NCBI GenBank assembly: GCA_045805385.1 | Contig: JBJMLG010000177.1 | Coordinates: 1 to 7,014, forward strand | From: JADGHQ01 sp045805385 | Lineage (GTDB): Bacteria > Actinomycetota > Thermoleophilia > Solirubrobacterales > Thermoleophilaceae | Direction: 5' to 3' | Length of the DNA stretch: 7,014 nucleotides | Part shown: positions 1 to 6,388 of the stretch, piece by piece | Layout: each line of letters begins with the position of its first letter | How positions within the stretch are numbered: the first letter of the stretch is position 1 | Made by a program: the position numbers and the translations under genes | Notes under the pieces: model-generated | Seen by the model: only the letters and a program-made list of their open reading frames with translations | Database searches by the model: none | What the model was told of the DNA's origin: nothing

Positions 1-534
1 GTCGTTGCCGTGCTCCGCGAGCAGAGCCAGTCAGGCCAGGACGCGCTGCGCGACCTTGCGGAGCGCGACGCGCTCACCGGCGTCGCCAACTACCGGACGC
101 TGTACGAGCGGCTCGCGTATGAGATCGCACGGCACGAGCGCCACAACCGCCGTTTCGTGCTCACGCTGCTCGATCTCGACCGCTTCAAGCAGGTGAACGA
201 GGAGCACGGCCACCTCGAAGGCGACCGCGTGCTGCGCGAGGTCGGCCGCGTCCTCTCCTTCAGCGTGCGCGAGCCTGACACGCTCGCGCGGCAGGGCGGC
301 GACGAGTTCTCGGTGCTGGCCCCCGAGGCGGATGCGAGCGACGCGGAGCGGCTCGCCGGGCGCCTCTCTGGCGCGCTCGCCTCGATACGGATCGACGGGC
401 GCCCGCTCACCGCCAGCATCGGCTGGGCGGTGTTCCCCGAGGACGGCACGAGCCCGGACGCGCTCGTCGCGCGGGCCGACAACGCGCTGCTCGAGAGCAA
501 GCGCGACCGCCGCAGCCGCCAGTACGCCGTCTAG
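1..534 (+). CDS. Diguanylate cyclase, C-terminal GGDEF domain (5'-truncated by window)
   Basis: The visible 177 codons hold a complete GGDEF domain, which condenses two GTP into cyclic di-GMP at a dimer interface. The signature GGDEF is at visible residues 99-103 (295-309). The inhibitory I-site RxxD (R-E-P-D, 268-279) lies exactly five residues upstream, the spacing seen in PleD-type enzymes, so both catalysis and product feedback inhibition look intact. The metal/guanine motif reads DLDRFKQVNEEHGH; the usual ND pair is NE here. Before the domain, a charged helical stretch (LREQSQSGQDALRDLAERD) resembles the signalling helix that joins GGDEF to a sensor, but the sensor lies left of position 1. 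A GTG at position 10 is in frame, but the frame is open to the window edge, so this is probably not the true start. The protein ends soon after the GGDEF fold, with no EAL domain after it. The stop TAG (532-534) overlaps the stop of the convergent ferritin. The GGDEF call is firm; the sensory input is unknown. Confidence 0.95.
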   Translation, partial: VVAVLREQSQSGQDALRDLAERDALTGVANYRTLYERLAYEIARHERHNRRFVLTLLDLDRFKQVNEEHGHLEGDRVLREVGRVLSFSVREPDTLARQGGDEFSVLAPEADASDAERLAGRLSGALASIRIDGRPLTASIGWAVFPEDGTSPDALVARADNALLESKRDRRSRQYAV

Positions 535-1064
535 AGCGCTCCTCCCGCCGCCGGCGGCGCCGTCGGATCGACGGTCGCGCTGCCGGAGTGCTCACGCGCG
601 ATGAAGTCCTCCACGAGCATCGCGTTGTCGCGGCTTCGCTGGGCCACCGCGAGCAGCGCCGACATCGTCGCGACCTCCTCGACCTGCTCCTTGAGGAACC
701 ACTGGATGAACTGCTCGCTGGTGAAGTCGTTCTGCTCGCGCGCGATCTGCGCGAGCCGCTCGATCTGGTCGCTCACGCGCTTCTCCTGATCGAGGGCGGC
801 GGCAACCGGCTCCACGATGTCTGCGAACTGCGTGCGCGGTGCGTCCACTCCGGCGATCGTGATCTCGGCGCCCGCGTCGAGCAGGTACTGGACCATCATC
901 ATCGCGTGGTTTCGTTCTTCGATCGACTGGCGGTAGAAGAAGGCGGCCAGCTGGGGGAGCGTCTCGGCGTCGTAGTGAACCGCCATCGCGGCGTACGACT
1001 GTGAGGCGCCGAACTCGTTGCCAATCTGCTCGTTGAGGGCCTCGACGAAGCGAGCTGCGGGCAT
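531..1064 (-). CDS. ftnA: Non-haem ferritin (FtnA-type iron storage, ferroxidase)
   Basis: This 177-residue cytoplasmic protein should oxidise Fe(II) and store it as a ferric mineral inside a 24-subunit shell (family knowledge). With the start at 1064, the ligand numbering matches E. coli FtnA exactly: Glu17, Glu50 and His53 (site A), Glu94, Gln127 and Glu130 (site B), Glu49, Glu126 and Glu129 (site C) and Tyr24 are all present, in the motifs IEERNH and KEQVEE. No Met suited to a haem-bridging bacterioferritin ligand is needed to explain it. I chose ATG 1064 because a perfect AGGAGG lies four bases upstream and because of the numbering match; the same frame is open up to 1133, but that extension has no Shine-Dalgarno and no family similarity. 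The protein is slightly longer than FtnA (165 residues) owing to a Pro/Ala/Gly-rich tail after about residue 158, probably disordered. It is convergent with the GGDEF gene, with four bases of overlap, and divergent from the short-chain dehydrogenase. No iron-box operator could be recognised. Confidence 0.93.
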   Translation of the reverse strand: MPAARFVEALNEQIGNEFGASQSYAAMAVHYDAETLPQLAAFFYRQSIEERNHAMMMVQYLLDAGAEITIAGVDAPRTQFADIVEPVAAALDQEKRVSDQIERLAQIAREQNDFTSEQFIQWFLKEQVEEVATMSALLAVAQRSRDNAMLVEDFIAREHSGSATVDPTAPPAAGGAL

Positions 1065-1068
1065 CCGA

Positions 1069-1074
1069 CCTCCT
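1069..1074 (-). promoter_or_regulatory. Shine-Dalgarno of the ferritin gene
   Basis: The minus strand reads AGGAGG, four bases before the ATG at 1064. It is the strongest ribosome-binding site in the window and fixes the ferritin start against the longer in-frame extension to 1133. Confidence 0.85.
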
Positions 1075-1138
1075 GGTAAGACGATGGCGTGCCGGGATAC
1101 GATCTCACGTGAATGCCGCCCGGGCGTCCTCACCCAAT

Positions 1139-1142
1139 GGAG
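1139..1142 (+). promoter_or_regulatory. Shine-Dalgarno of the SDR gene
   Basis: GGAG stands eight bases before the GTG at 1151. It supports the 267-residue form over the 281-residue form that would start at GTG 1109, which has no such site. Confidence 0.55.
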
Positions 1143-1150
1143 CGAACTCG

Positions 1151-1954
1151 GTGCCGCTCGACTTGAGCGGCCAGCGAGCGCTCGTCACGGGCGCCTCGGG
1201 CGGCATCGGAAACGCAATCGCGAGGGAGCTCCATCGCAGCGGCGCGCACGTGATCCTGAGCGGGCGCCGAGCCGACGCGCTGGAGTCGCTGGCCGGCGAG
1301 CTCGGCACCCGCGTGGAGGTGATCCCGGCCGATCTCGCCGACCCGTCGGAGGTGCGCTCGCTGCTCGAGCGCGCGGGAACGCTGGACGTGCTCGTGGCGA
1401 ACGCCGGGCTGCCGGCAGCAGGTGAGATCGAGAGCTTCTCGCCCGAGGAGATCGACCGCGCGCTCGGCGTGAACCTGCGCGCGCCGATGCAGATGGCGCG
1501 CGAGCTCGTACCTGGCATGGTCGAGCGGGGCCGCGGTCACCTGGTGTTCGTGTCCTCGTTGTCGGGGAAGGTCGCCTCGATGGGAACCGCGGTCTACAGC
1601 GCCACGAAGTTCGGCCTGCGCGGCTTCGCCTACTCCCTGCACGAGGACCTTCGCGGCACGGGCGTCGGCGTGACCACAGTGTTCCCGAGCTTCATACGCG
1701 GCGCCGGAATGTGGGCCGACACGGGCCTCGAGTTGCCCCCGGGCGTCGCCACGCGAACGCCGGAGCAGGTCGTCGCCGCGGTGATCCGCGGCATCGAGAG
1801 GAACAGGGCCGAGATCGACGTGGCGCCGTTGTCGCTGCGCCTCGGAGGCTGGCTATTCGGCTTCGCTCCCGGGATCACGGCGACCCTGTCGCGGCTCGGC
1901 GGCGGCCGCAAGCTGTCGGCGGCCACGACGCGCGCCCAGCTCAGCAAGCGCTGA
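1151..1954 (+). CDS. Short-chain dehydrogenase/reductase (classical SDR), substrate unknown
   Basis: This 267-residue NAD(P)-dependent oxidoreductase has a single Rossmann-fold domain. The nucleotide-binding motif TGASGGIG is at residues 13-20, NAG at 84-86, and the catalytic tetrad is Asn108, Ser136, Tyr149 and Lys153 (YSATK). Arg39-Arg40 after the second strand (SGRRADAL) suggests a preference for NADP(H), and Asp61 is the usual adenine contact. The C-terminal part (about 205-267) contains a semi-hydrophobic stretch, LRLGGWLFGFAPGI, too short and broken to call a membrane segment. I chose GTG 1151 because GGAG lies eight bases upstream and because the protein then begins a few residues before the first strand, as is usual; GTG 1109, adding 14 residues, is possible as a leaderless start. 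The gene stands alone between divergent and convergent neighbours, so context gives no substrate. Candidates range from 3-oxoacyl reductases to acyl/alkyl-glycerone-phosphate reductases; the sequence does not decide. Confidence 0.92.
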   Translation: MPLDLSGQRALVTGASGGIGNAIARELHRSGAHVILSGRRADALESLAGELGTRVEVIPADLADPSEVRSLLERAGTLDVLVANAGLPAAGEIESFSPEEIDRALGVNLRAPMQMARELVPGMVERGRGHLVFVSSLSGKVASMGTAVYSATKFGLRGFAYSLHEDLRGTGVGVTTVFPSFIRGAGMWADTGLELPPGVATRTPEQVVAAVIRGIERNRAEIDVAPLSLRLGGWLFGFAPGITATLSRLGGGRKLSAATTRAQLSKR

Positions 1955-1971
1955 GGGGATCAGGCGCGGTA

Positions 1972-1993
1972 CCCCGGTTTGGGGATGCCGGGG
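1972..1993 (+). terminator. Candidate hairpin after the SDR gene
   Basis: A perfect six-base inverted repeat, CCCCGG (1972-1977) and CCGGGG (1988-1993), with a ten-base loop, begins 18 bases after the SDR stop. There is no T-run behind it, so it would be an atypical terminator of the sort common in high-GC actinobacteria. It could equally be chance in GC-rich DNA. Confidence 0.3.
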
Positions 1994-2040
1994 ACGGGAA
2001 TCTTTCGAAACGGCTCTGGCGGGCGCGGTTGGTCGGCTAT

Positions 2041-2074
2041 GCGGGGGGAGCTAGCGGCCAGCCCCCGCCGGGGC
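2041..2074 (-). terminator. Candidate hairpins after the 2-oxoglutarate dehydrogenase fusion gene
   Basis: Two mutually exclusive stems lie just past the stop of the minus-strand gene. One is GCGGGGG (2041-2047) with CCCCCGC (2062-2068), seven pairs and a 14-base loop. The other is GCCCC (2061-2065) with GGGGC (2070-2074), five pairs and a four-base loop, almost touching the TAA. Neither is followed by a T-run. The placement between two convergent genes fits a terminator for both strands, but this rests on symmetry alone. Confidence 0.35.
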
Positions 2075-2075
2075 C

Positions 2076-5000
2076 TTATGAGGCGGTCTTGAGCGCCGCT
2101 TGCACGATGCGGTTCTGCTCCGCGCGGTGCGCTGCCGGATAGCCCTCGCCCGGGGAGGCGCGGAGCTCGCGGCCCACGTAGTCGTAGGCGATCGGATCGG
2201 GCAGGATCTCATCGAGGCGCGGCTTCATGAACGCGCGGGCCCCCATGTTCTTCGGCTCCTCCTGGACCCACACGACCTCGCGCAGGCTCGGGTAGCTCGC
2301 CATCAGCGCCTGGATCTCGCTCGCCGCGAACGGGTAGAGCAGCTCCACTCGCGCCACTGCCACGTTGCGCGCGTTGGGGCGGTCCTCGTGGGCGACGATG
2401 TCGTAGTACACCTTGCCGGTGCAGAGCACCAGGCGCGTGACCTCCTCCCGCGAGCCGGGGAGAGTCGGGTCGTCGATGACCGGCTGGAACGAGCCCTCGC
2501 TGAGGTCCTCGAGCTTCGACGCCGCGGCCGGCAGGCGCAGCAGGCTCTTCGGGGTCATCACCACGAGCGGGCGCTCCTTCGACACGAGCGCCTGGCGGCG
2601 CAGCAGGTGGAAGTACTGGGCGGGCGTGGTGCAGTTCGCGACGCGCATGTTGCCCTCGGCGGCGAGCTGCAGGAAGCGCTCGAGCCGGCCGCTCGAGTGC
2701 TCCGGCCCGGAGCCCTCGTAGCCGTGGGGCAGCAGCAGCGTGAGCCGTGACGACTGCCCCCACTTGGCCAGGCCGGAGGCGATGAACTGGTCCACGATCA
2801 CCTGGCCGGAGTTCACGAAGTCGCCGAACTGCGCCTCCCAGAGCACGAGCGCCTCCGGTGCCTGCACGCTGTAGCCGTACTCGAAGCCCAGGCAGGCGGT
2901 CTCCGACAGCGGAGAGTTGTGAAGCTCGAAGGGCGCCGTCGCGTTCGGCAGGCTCTGGATCGGCGTGTGTCGCGCGCCCGTCTTGGCGTCGTGGAACACG
3001 AGGTGGCGCTGGCTGAAGGTGCCGCGCTCCGAGTCCTGCCCGGTGAGCCGGATCGGCACGGCCTGGGTGAGCAGCGAGGCCCACGCGAGCGACTCCGCCT
3101 GCGCCCAGTCGATGCCGCCCTCGGCGATCCCCTCGCGGCGGCGCTCGATCTGCGGCTTGAGCTTGCGATGCACGCTGAAGCCCTCGGGGACCTTGAGCAG
3201 TTGCTCGTTGAGCGACACGAGCTGCTCGGCCGGCACCGCGGTACGAGGCTCGGCGCTCGCGGAGCGGTCGAGTTGGAACTCGCCGGTGTCGGGGCCGGGC
3301 GCCGCCATCGAAGCCTTCAGCTCGTTGTGCGCGTCGGCCACAGCCTGGTACGCCGCCTTCGCGAACTCCTCGGCCTCTTCGGCGCTCACCACTCCCTGCT
3401 CCGTGAGCAGGTCGGCGTAGATCTTCCGCACCGTCGGATGCTTCTTGATCTTGTCGTACATCTGAGGCTGCGTGTAGGCGGGCTCGTCGGTCTCGTTGTG
3501 GCCGAAGCGCCGGTAGCCGATCAGGTCGATCAGCGCGTCGCGGCCGAAGCGGCTGCGGAACTCCATCGCCAGCCGCACCGCGGCGATGCAGGCCTCGGCG
3601 TCGTCGGCGTTCACGTGCACGATCGGCACGTCGAAGCCCTTGGCCAGGTCCGAGGCGTAGCGCGTGGAGCGCCCCTCCCACGGATCCGTGGTGAAGCCCA
3701 CCTGGTTGTTGGCGATGAGGTGGACGGTGCCGCCGGTCGCGTAGCCGCTGATCGCCTGGAGGTTGAGCGTCTCCGCCACCACTCCCTGTCCCGGGAACGC
3801 GGCGTCGCCGTGGATCAAGACGGGCAGCACGACGGTCGGGTCGTGATGCTCCTCGCGCCCCTTGCGGCTCGTCTGGTCGGCGCGGGCGCGACCTTCGACC
3901 ACCGGGTTCACATACTCGAGGTGGCTCGGGTTGTGCGACAGCGAGACGGTCACGCCCTTGCCCTCGCGCGTCTTGTACGTGCCCGAGGCCCCGTAGTGGT
4001 ACTTCACGTCGCCGGTGCCCTCTTCGGGCTTGGCGGTGTCCGCGTCGAGCGAGCCCTCGCCCTCGAACTCCACGAGGATCGTCTCGTACGGGCGGCCGAC
4101 CGTGTGCGCGAGCACGTTAAGCCGGCCGCGGTGCGCCATGCCGATCAGCGTCTCGCGTGAGCCCGCCTGGGCCGACTCCTCGATCGTCTCGTCGAGCATC
4201 GGCACGAGCATGTCGAGCCCCTCGATCGAGAACTGCTTCTTCCCAAGGAAGGCCTTGTGCAGGTAGGTCTCGAGCGCCTCCACCTGCGACAGCCGCTTCA
4301 GCAGCGCCCGCTTCTCGTCGGCGCTGAGCGGCTGGCGGTGCTCCCCGGCCTCGACGGTCTGGCGCAGCCAGACGCGCTGCTCGTGGTCGGAGATGTGCTC
4401 GATCTCGTAGGCGATCGTGCCGCAGTAGGTCTCTTGGAGATGGGGCAGCGCATCGGCGAAGGTCTCGCCCGGCACCGCCACGCGCAGCACCGAGGCCGGG
4501 ATCGCGCGCATCAGCTCGGGGGTGAGGTGCACGGTCGCCGGGTCGAGCGCGGGGTCGCCCACGGGCTCCGACCCCAGTGGGTCGAGACGCGCGGCCAGGT
4601 GCCCGTGCATACGGTGCGCCTTCACGATCGAGGTGGCGGCCTGAACGGCCTGGAGCAGCGCCTCGTCGGGCTTGCCCACCACGTCGGGGGTGACGGCCGA
4701 CGGGGCGGGCTCGGCGGCGGTGACCGGCCCGGCGCCGTCGATGGCGGGCGCTCCGATGTCGACGCCCACGGACGAGAAGACCGACTCGTAGAAGCCGTCC
4801 TCGCCTTGGAGCAGCTGGTCGATCCTCCGCAGGAACGCACCCGACTCCGCGCCCTGGATCACGCGGTGGTCGTAAGTGCTGGTCATCGTCATGACCTTGT
4901 TCACGCCGAGCTCGGCGAGCCGCTCCGGCGCCACCTGCTGGAGGCCGGGCGGGTAGCCGATCGCGCCGGTGGCAACGATCGTGCCCTGGCCGGGCATCAG

Positions 5001-6344
5001 CCGGGGCACCGAGGCGACTGTCCCGATGCCTCCCGGATTGGTGAGGCTGATGTTGGCGCCCTGGTAGTCGTCGGGCGCGAGCGTGTTGTCGCGAGCCCCC
5101 GCGACCAGCTCGTCGTAGCGCGCGACGAAGGCCTGGAAGTCCATCTCGCTCGCGTCGCGGATCACCGGCACGACCAGCGAACGAGTGCCGTCCTTGCGCT
5201 CCACGTCGACGGCGATGCCGAGGCTCACCGTGGCCGGCTCGACGCGCTGCGGCTTGCCGTCCACCTCGGCGTAGGCGTTGCCCATGACGGGCATCTCGCG
5301 CGCCGCGTCCACGATCGCCCAAGCGATCAAGTGCGTGAAGGAGAGCCGCTTGCCGGCGCCCTTGAGCGCCTTGCGGCGCCGGTCGAGCTCGTCGACGGAC
5401 AGCGTGCGGAAGCTGGTGGCCGTCGGGATCGAGCGGCTCTCGTTCATGAACTTCGCGAGCATCGCCGCGGGACCGCGGATCGGCTTCGCATTGGGCACGC
5501 TCGGTGCCGAGGCGGCCGCGGGTGCGGCGCCCGCGCCGTTGCCGGCCATCGCGGCCTCCACGTCGCTCTTCGTCACGCGGCCGCGCGGGCCGCTTCCGCT
5601 CAGGTTGTTCACGTCAAGACCGTGGGCGCTCGCCATGCGCGCCGCCACGGGTGTCGCGTTCTCCGCGCCGTTGCCCGCGCTCGGGGTCGGCTGCGGCTGG
5701 CCCTCGAGGGCTGCCGTCTCCGCGGCAGGCGGCGCGGGTTCGGGAGCGGGAGCCGCAGCGCCGGCGCCCGCGGCGATACGCGCGAGCACGGTGCCGGTCG
5801 GCACCGTCTCGTCCGCCTGCACGAGGATCTCGGCGACGGTGCCCGAAACGGGCGACGGCACCTCGGCATCGACCTTGTCGGTGGAGATCTCGACGATCGT
5901 CTCCTCCACCTCCACGCGGTCGCCCACCTGCTTGGCCCACTCGAGGATCGTCCCCTCGGTGACGGAGTCACCCATCTGCGGGAACACGAGATCGACCAGC
6001 TCGCCGGTGGGCGCGGCGGGCTCTTCGGGCGCCGCGGCGCCGTTTCCGGTCTCGGGCGCGGCGGCCGCCGGGGCGGGGGCGCCGCCCTCGCCGTCGCCGA
6101 CGGCGATCTCCCCGATCACGGTTCCGACCGGCACGGTCTCATCGGCCTCGACCGAGATCGAGATGAGAGTTCCCGAAGCCGGCGAGGGAATCTCGGTGTC
6201 GACCTTGTCGGTCGAGACGTCGACGAGCGGCTCGTCCTGCTCCACCGCCTCGCCGACCTGCTTGCGCCACTCGAGGATCGTCCCCTCGGTCACCGACTCG
6301 CCCATTTGGGGCATGGTGATCTGGACGGTGGTTCGCGTCGACAT
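2076..6344 (-). CDS. kgd: Multifunctional 2-oxoglutarate dehydrogenase: lipoyl-lipoyl-PSBD-E2-E1 fusion (Kgd/OdhA-like)
   Basis: This uninterrupted frame of 1422 residues should convert 2-oxoglutarate, CoA and NAD+ (with separate dihydrolipoamide dehydrogenase, E3) to succinyl-CoA in the TCA cycle. Domains in order: lipoyl domain 1 (about 7-83, Lys47 in STDKVDTE); Ala/Pro linker; lipoyl domain 2 (about 117-193, Lys157 in STDKVDAE); linker; E3-binding domain (about 231-267, ending GPRGRVTKSDVEAAM); E2 core (about 288-525) with SFTHLI, ISLTNPGGIGT, PRLMPGQG and catalytic His493 in YDHRVIQGAESG; then E1 (about 565-1422) with HRMHGHLAARLDPL (577-590), AHRGRLNVL (737-745), the thiamine-diphosphate region GDAAFPGQG (846-854) with NNQVGFTT (879-886), FGHNETDEP (947-955), SPLSE...GFEYGYS (1144-1159) and PHGYEGSGPEHSSGRLERF (1206-1224). 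ATG 6344 is chosen because the lipoyl fold begins at once; the frame is open to 6635, but that part lies antisense to the divergent oxidase gene. The Shine-Dalgarno is weak. Mycobacterial Kgd and corynebacterial OdhA lack the lipoyl and E3-binding domains. No E3 or OdhI-like FHA gene is in view. Confidence 0.95.
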   Translation of the reverse strand: MSTRTTVQITMPQMGESVTEGTILEWRKQVGEAVEQDEPLVDVSTDKVDTEIPSPASGTLISISVEADETVPVGTVIGEIAVGDGEGGAPAPAAAAPETGNGAAAPEEPAAPTGELVDLVFPQMGDSVTEGTILEWAKQVGDRVEVEETIVEISTDKVDAEVPSPVSGTVAEILVQADETVPTGTVLARIAAGAGAAAPAPEPAPPAAETAALEGQPQPTPSAGNGAENATPVAARMASAHGLDVNNLSGSGPRGRVTKSDVEAAMAGNGAGAAPAAASAPSVPNAKPIRGPAAMLAKFMNESRSIPTATSFRTLSVDELDRRRKALKGAGKRLSFTHLIAWAIVDAAREMPVMGNAYAEVDGKPQRVEPATVSLGIAVDVERKDGTRSLVVPVIRDASEMDFQAFVARYDELVAGARDNTLAPDDYQGANISLTNPGGIGTVASVPRLMPGQGTIVATGAIGYPPGLQQVAPERLAELGVNKVMTMTSTYDHRVIQGAESGAFLRRIDQLLQGEDGFYESVFSSVGVDIGAPAIDGAGPVTAAEPAPSAVTPDVVGKPDEALLQAVQAATSIVKAHRMHGHLAARLDPLGSEPVGDPALDPATVHLTPELMRAIPASVLRVAVPGETFADALPHLQETYCGTIAYEIEHISDHEQRVWLRQTVEAGEHRQPLSADEKRALLKRLSQVEALETYLHKAFLGKKQFSIEGLDMLVPMLDETIEESAQAGSRETLIGMAHRGRLNVLAHTVGRPYETILVEFEGEGSLDADTAKPEEGTGDVKYHYGASGTYKTREGKGVTVSLSHNPSHLEYVNPVVEGRARADQTSRKGREEHHDPTVVLPVLIHGDAAFPGQGVVAETLNLQAISGYATGGTVHLIANNQVGFTTDPWEGRSTRYASDLAKGFDVPIVHVNADDAEACIAAVRLAMEFRSRFGRDALIDLIGYRRFGHNETDEPAYTQPQMYDKIKKHPTVRKIYADLLTEQGVVSAEEAEEFAKAAYQAVADAHNELKASMAAPGPDTGEFQLDRSASAEPRTAVPAEQLVSLNEQLLKVPEGFSVHRKLKPQIERRREGIAEGGIDWAQAESLAWASLLTQAVPIRLTGQDSERGTFSQRHLVFHDAKTGARHTPIQSLPNATAPFELHNSPLSETACLGFEYGYSVQAPEALVLWEAQFGDFVNSGQVIVDQFIASGLAKWGQSSRLTLLLPHGYEGSGPEHSSGRLERFLQLAAEGNMRVANCTTPAQYFHLLRRQALVSKERPLVVMTPKSLLRLPAAASKLEDLSEGSFQPVIDDPTLPGSREEVTRLVLCTGKVYYDIVAHEDRPNARNVAVARVELLYPFAASEIQALMASYPSLREVVWVQEEPKNMGARAFMKPRLDEILPDPIAYDYVGRELRASPGEGYPAAHRAEQNRIVQAALKTAS
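5766..6326 (-). repeat. Tandem duplicated lipoyl domains within the fusion protein
   Basis: Residues 9-83 and 119-193 of the fusion protein align without gaps at an exact spacing of 110 residues (330 bases), with 49 of 75 positions identical by hand count. Both lipoyl lysines are kept (codons 6204-6206 and 5874-5876), as is the PSP-SGT wall after them. At DNA level the longest identical run I found is 24 bases (5937-5960 and 6267-6290). Each copy is followed by an Ala/Pro/Gly-rich linker (about 84-116 and 194-230), the usual flexible arm that lets a lipoyl domain swing between active sites. This is a domain duplication inside a gene, not a mobile repeat. Confidence 0.9.
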
Positions 6345-6388
6345 GTGCCCGCCGCGTAACGATAGAGCCTGAGAAGCTTCACGCCCGA
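6345..6388. promoter_or_regulatory. Short divergent spacer between kgd and the FAD-linked oxidase
   Basis: Only 44 bases separate the two start codons. On the minus strand TATCGT (6364-6359) fits the TANNNT -10 pattern and would give the fusion gene a leader of only about eight bases. No matching -35 was seen, and no clear -10 for the plus-strand gene. Promoters probably overlap here or reach into the coding regions. Confidence 0.3.

Larger units (their letters stand above)
1065..1150. promoter_or_regulatory. Divergent spacer between ferritin and SDR genes
   Basis: These 86 bases must hold the promoters of both divergent genes. On the plus strand TACGAT at 1098-1103 fits the actinobacterial -10 pattern TANNNT, but no good -35 is seen at the right distance. 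If this -10 is used, transcription would start around 1109-1110, right at the alternative GTG start of the dehydrogenase, giving a leaderless message for that form or a leader of about 40 bases for the preferred start. No convincing -10/-35 pair or operator was found for the ferritin side. Confidence 0.35.

Noticed and set aside
531..590. C-terminal tail of the ferritin as an encapsulin cargo-loading peptide
   Set aside because: The tail is Pro/Ala/Gly-rich and ends in AGGAL, but lacks the longer hydrophobic pattern of known loading peptides. The protein is a full-length shell-forming ferritin, and no encapsulin gene is in view.
1065..1133. Longer ferritin start at 1133
   Set aside because: A perfect AGGAGG precedes ATG 1064, and only that start gives the E. 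coli FtnA residue numbering; the extension overlaps the spacer and has no family similarity.
2919..4160. A 413-codon open frame on the plus strand opposite the E1 part
   Set aside because: Same type of antisense shadow; the opposite strand encodes the conserved thiamine-diphosphate motifs of the E1.
4257..6359. A 700-codon open frame on the plus strand opposite the N-terminal half of the fusion gene
   Set aside because: Its composition (runs of Arg, Gly, His, Leu, Val) is what reverse-complemented GC-rich codons produce, it has no recognisable domain, and the minus-strand frame carries clear lipoyl, E2 and E1 motifs throughout.
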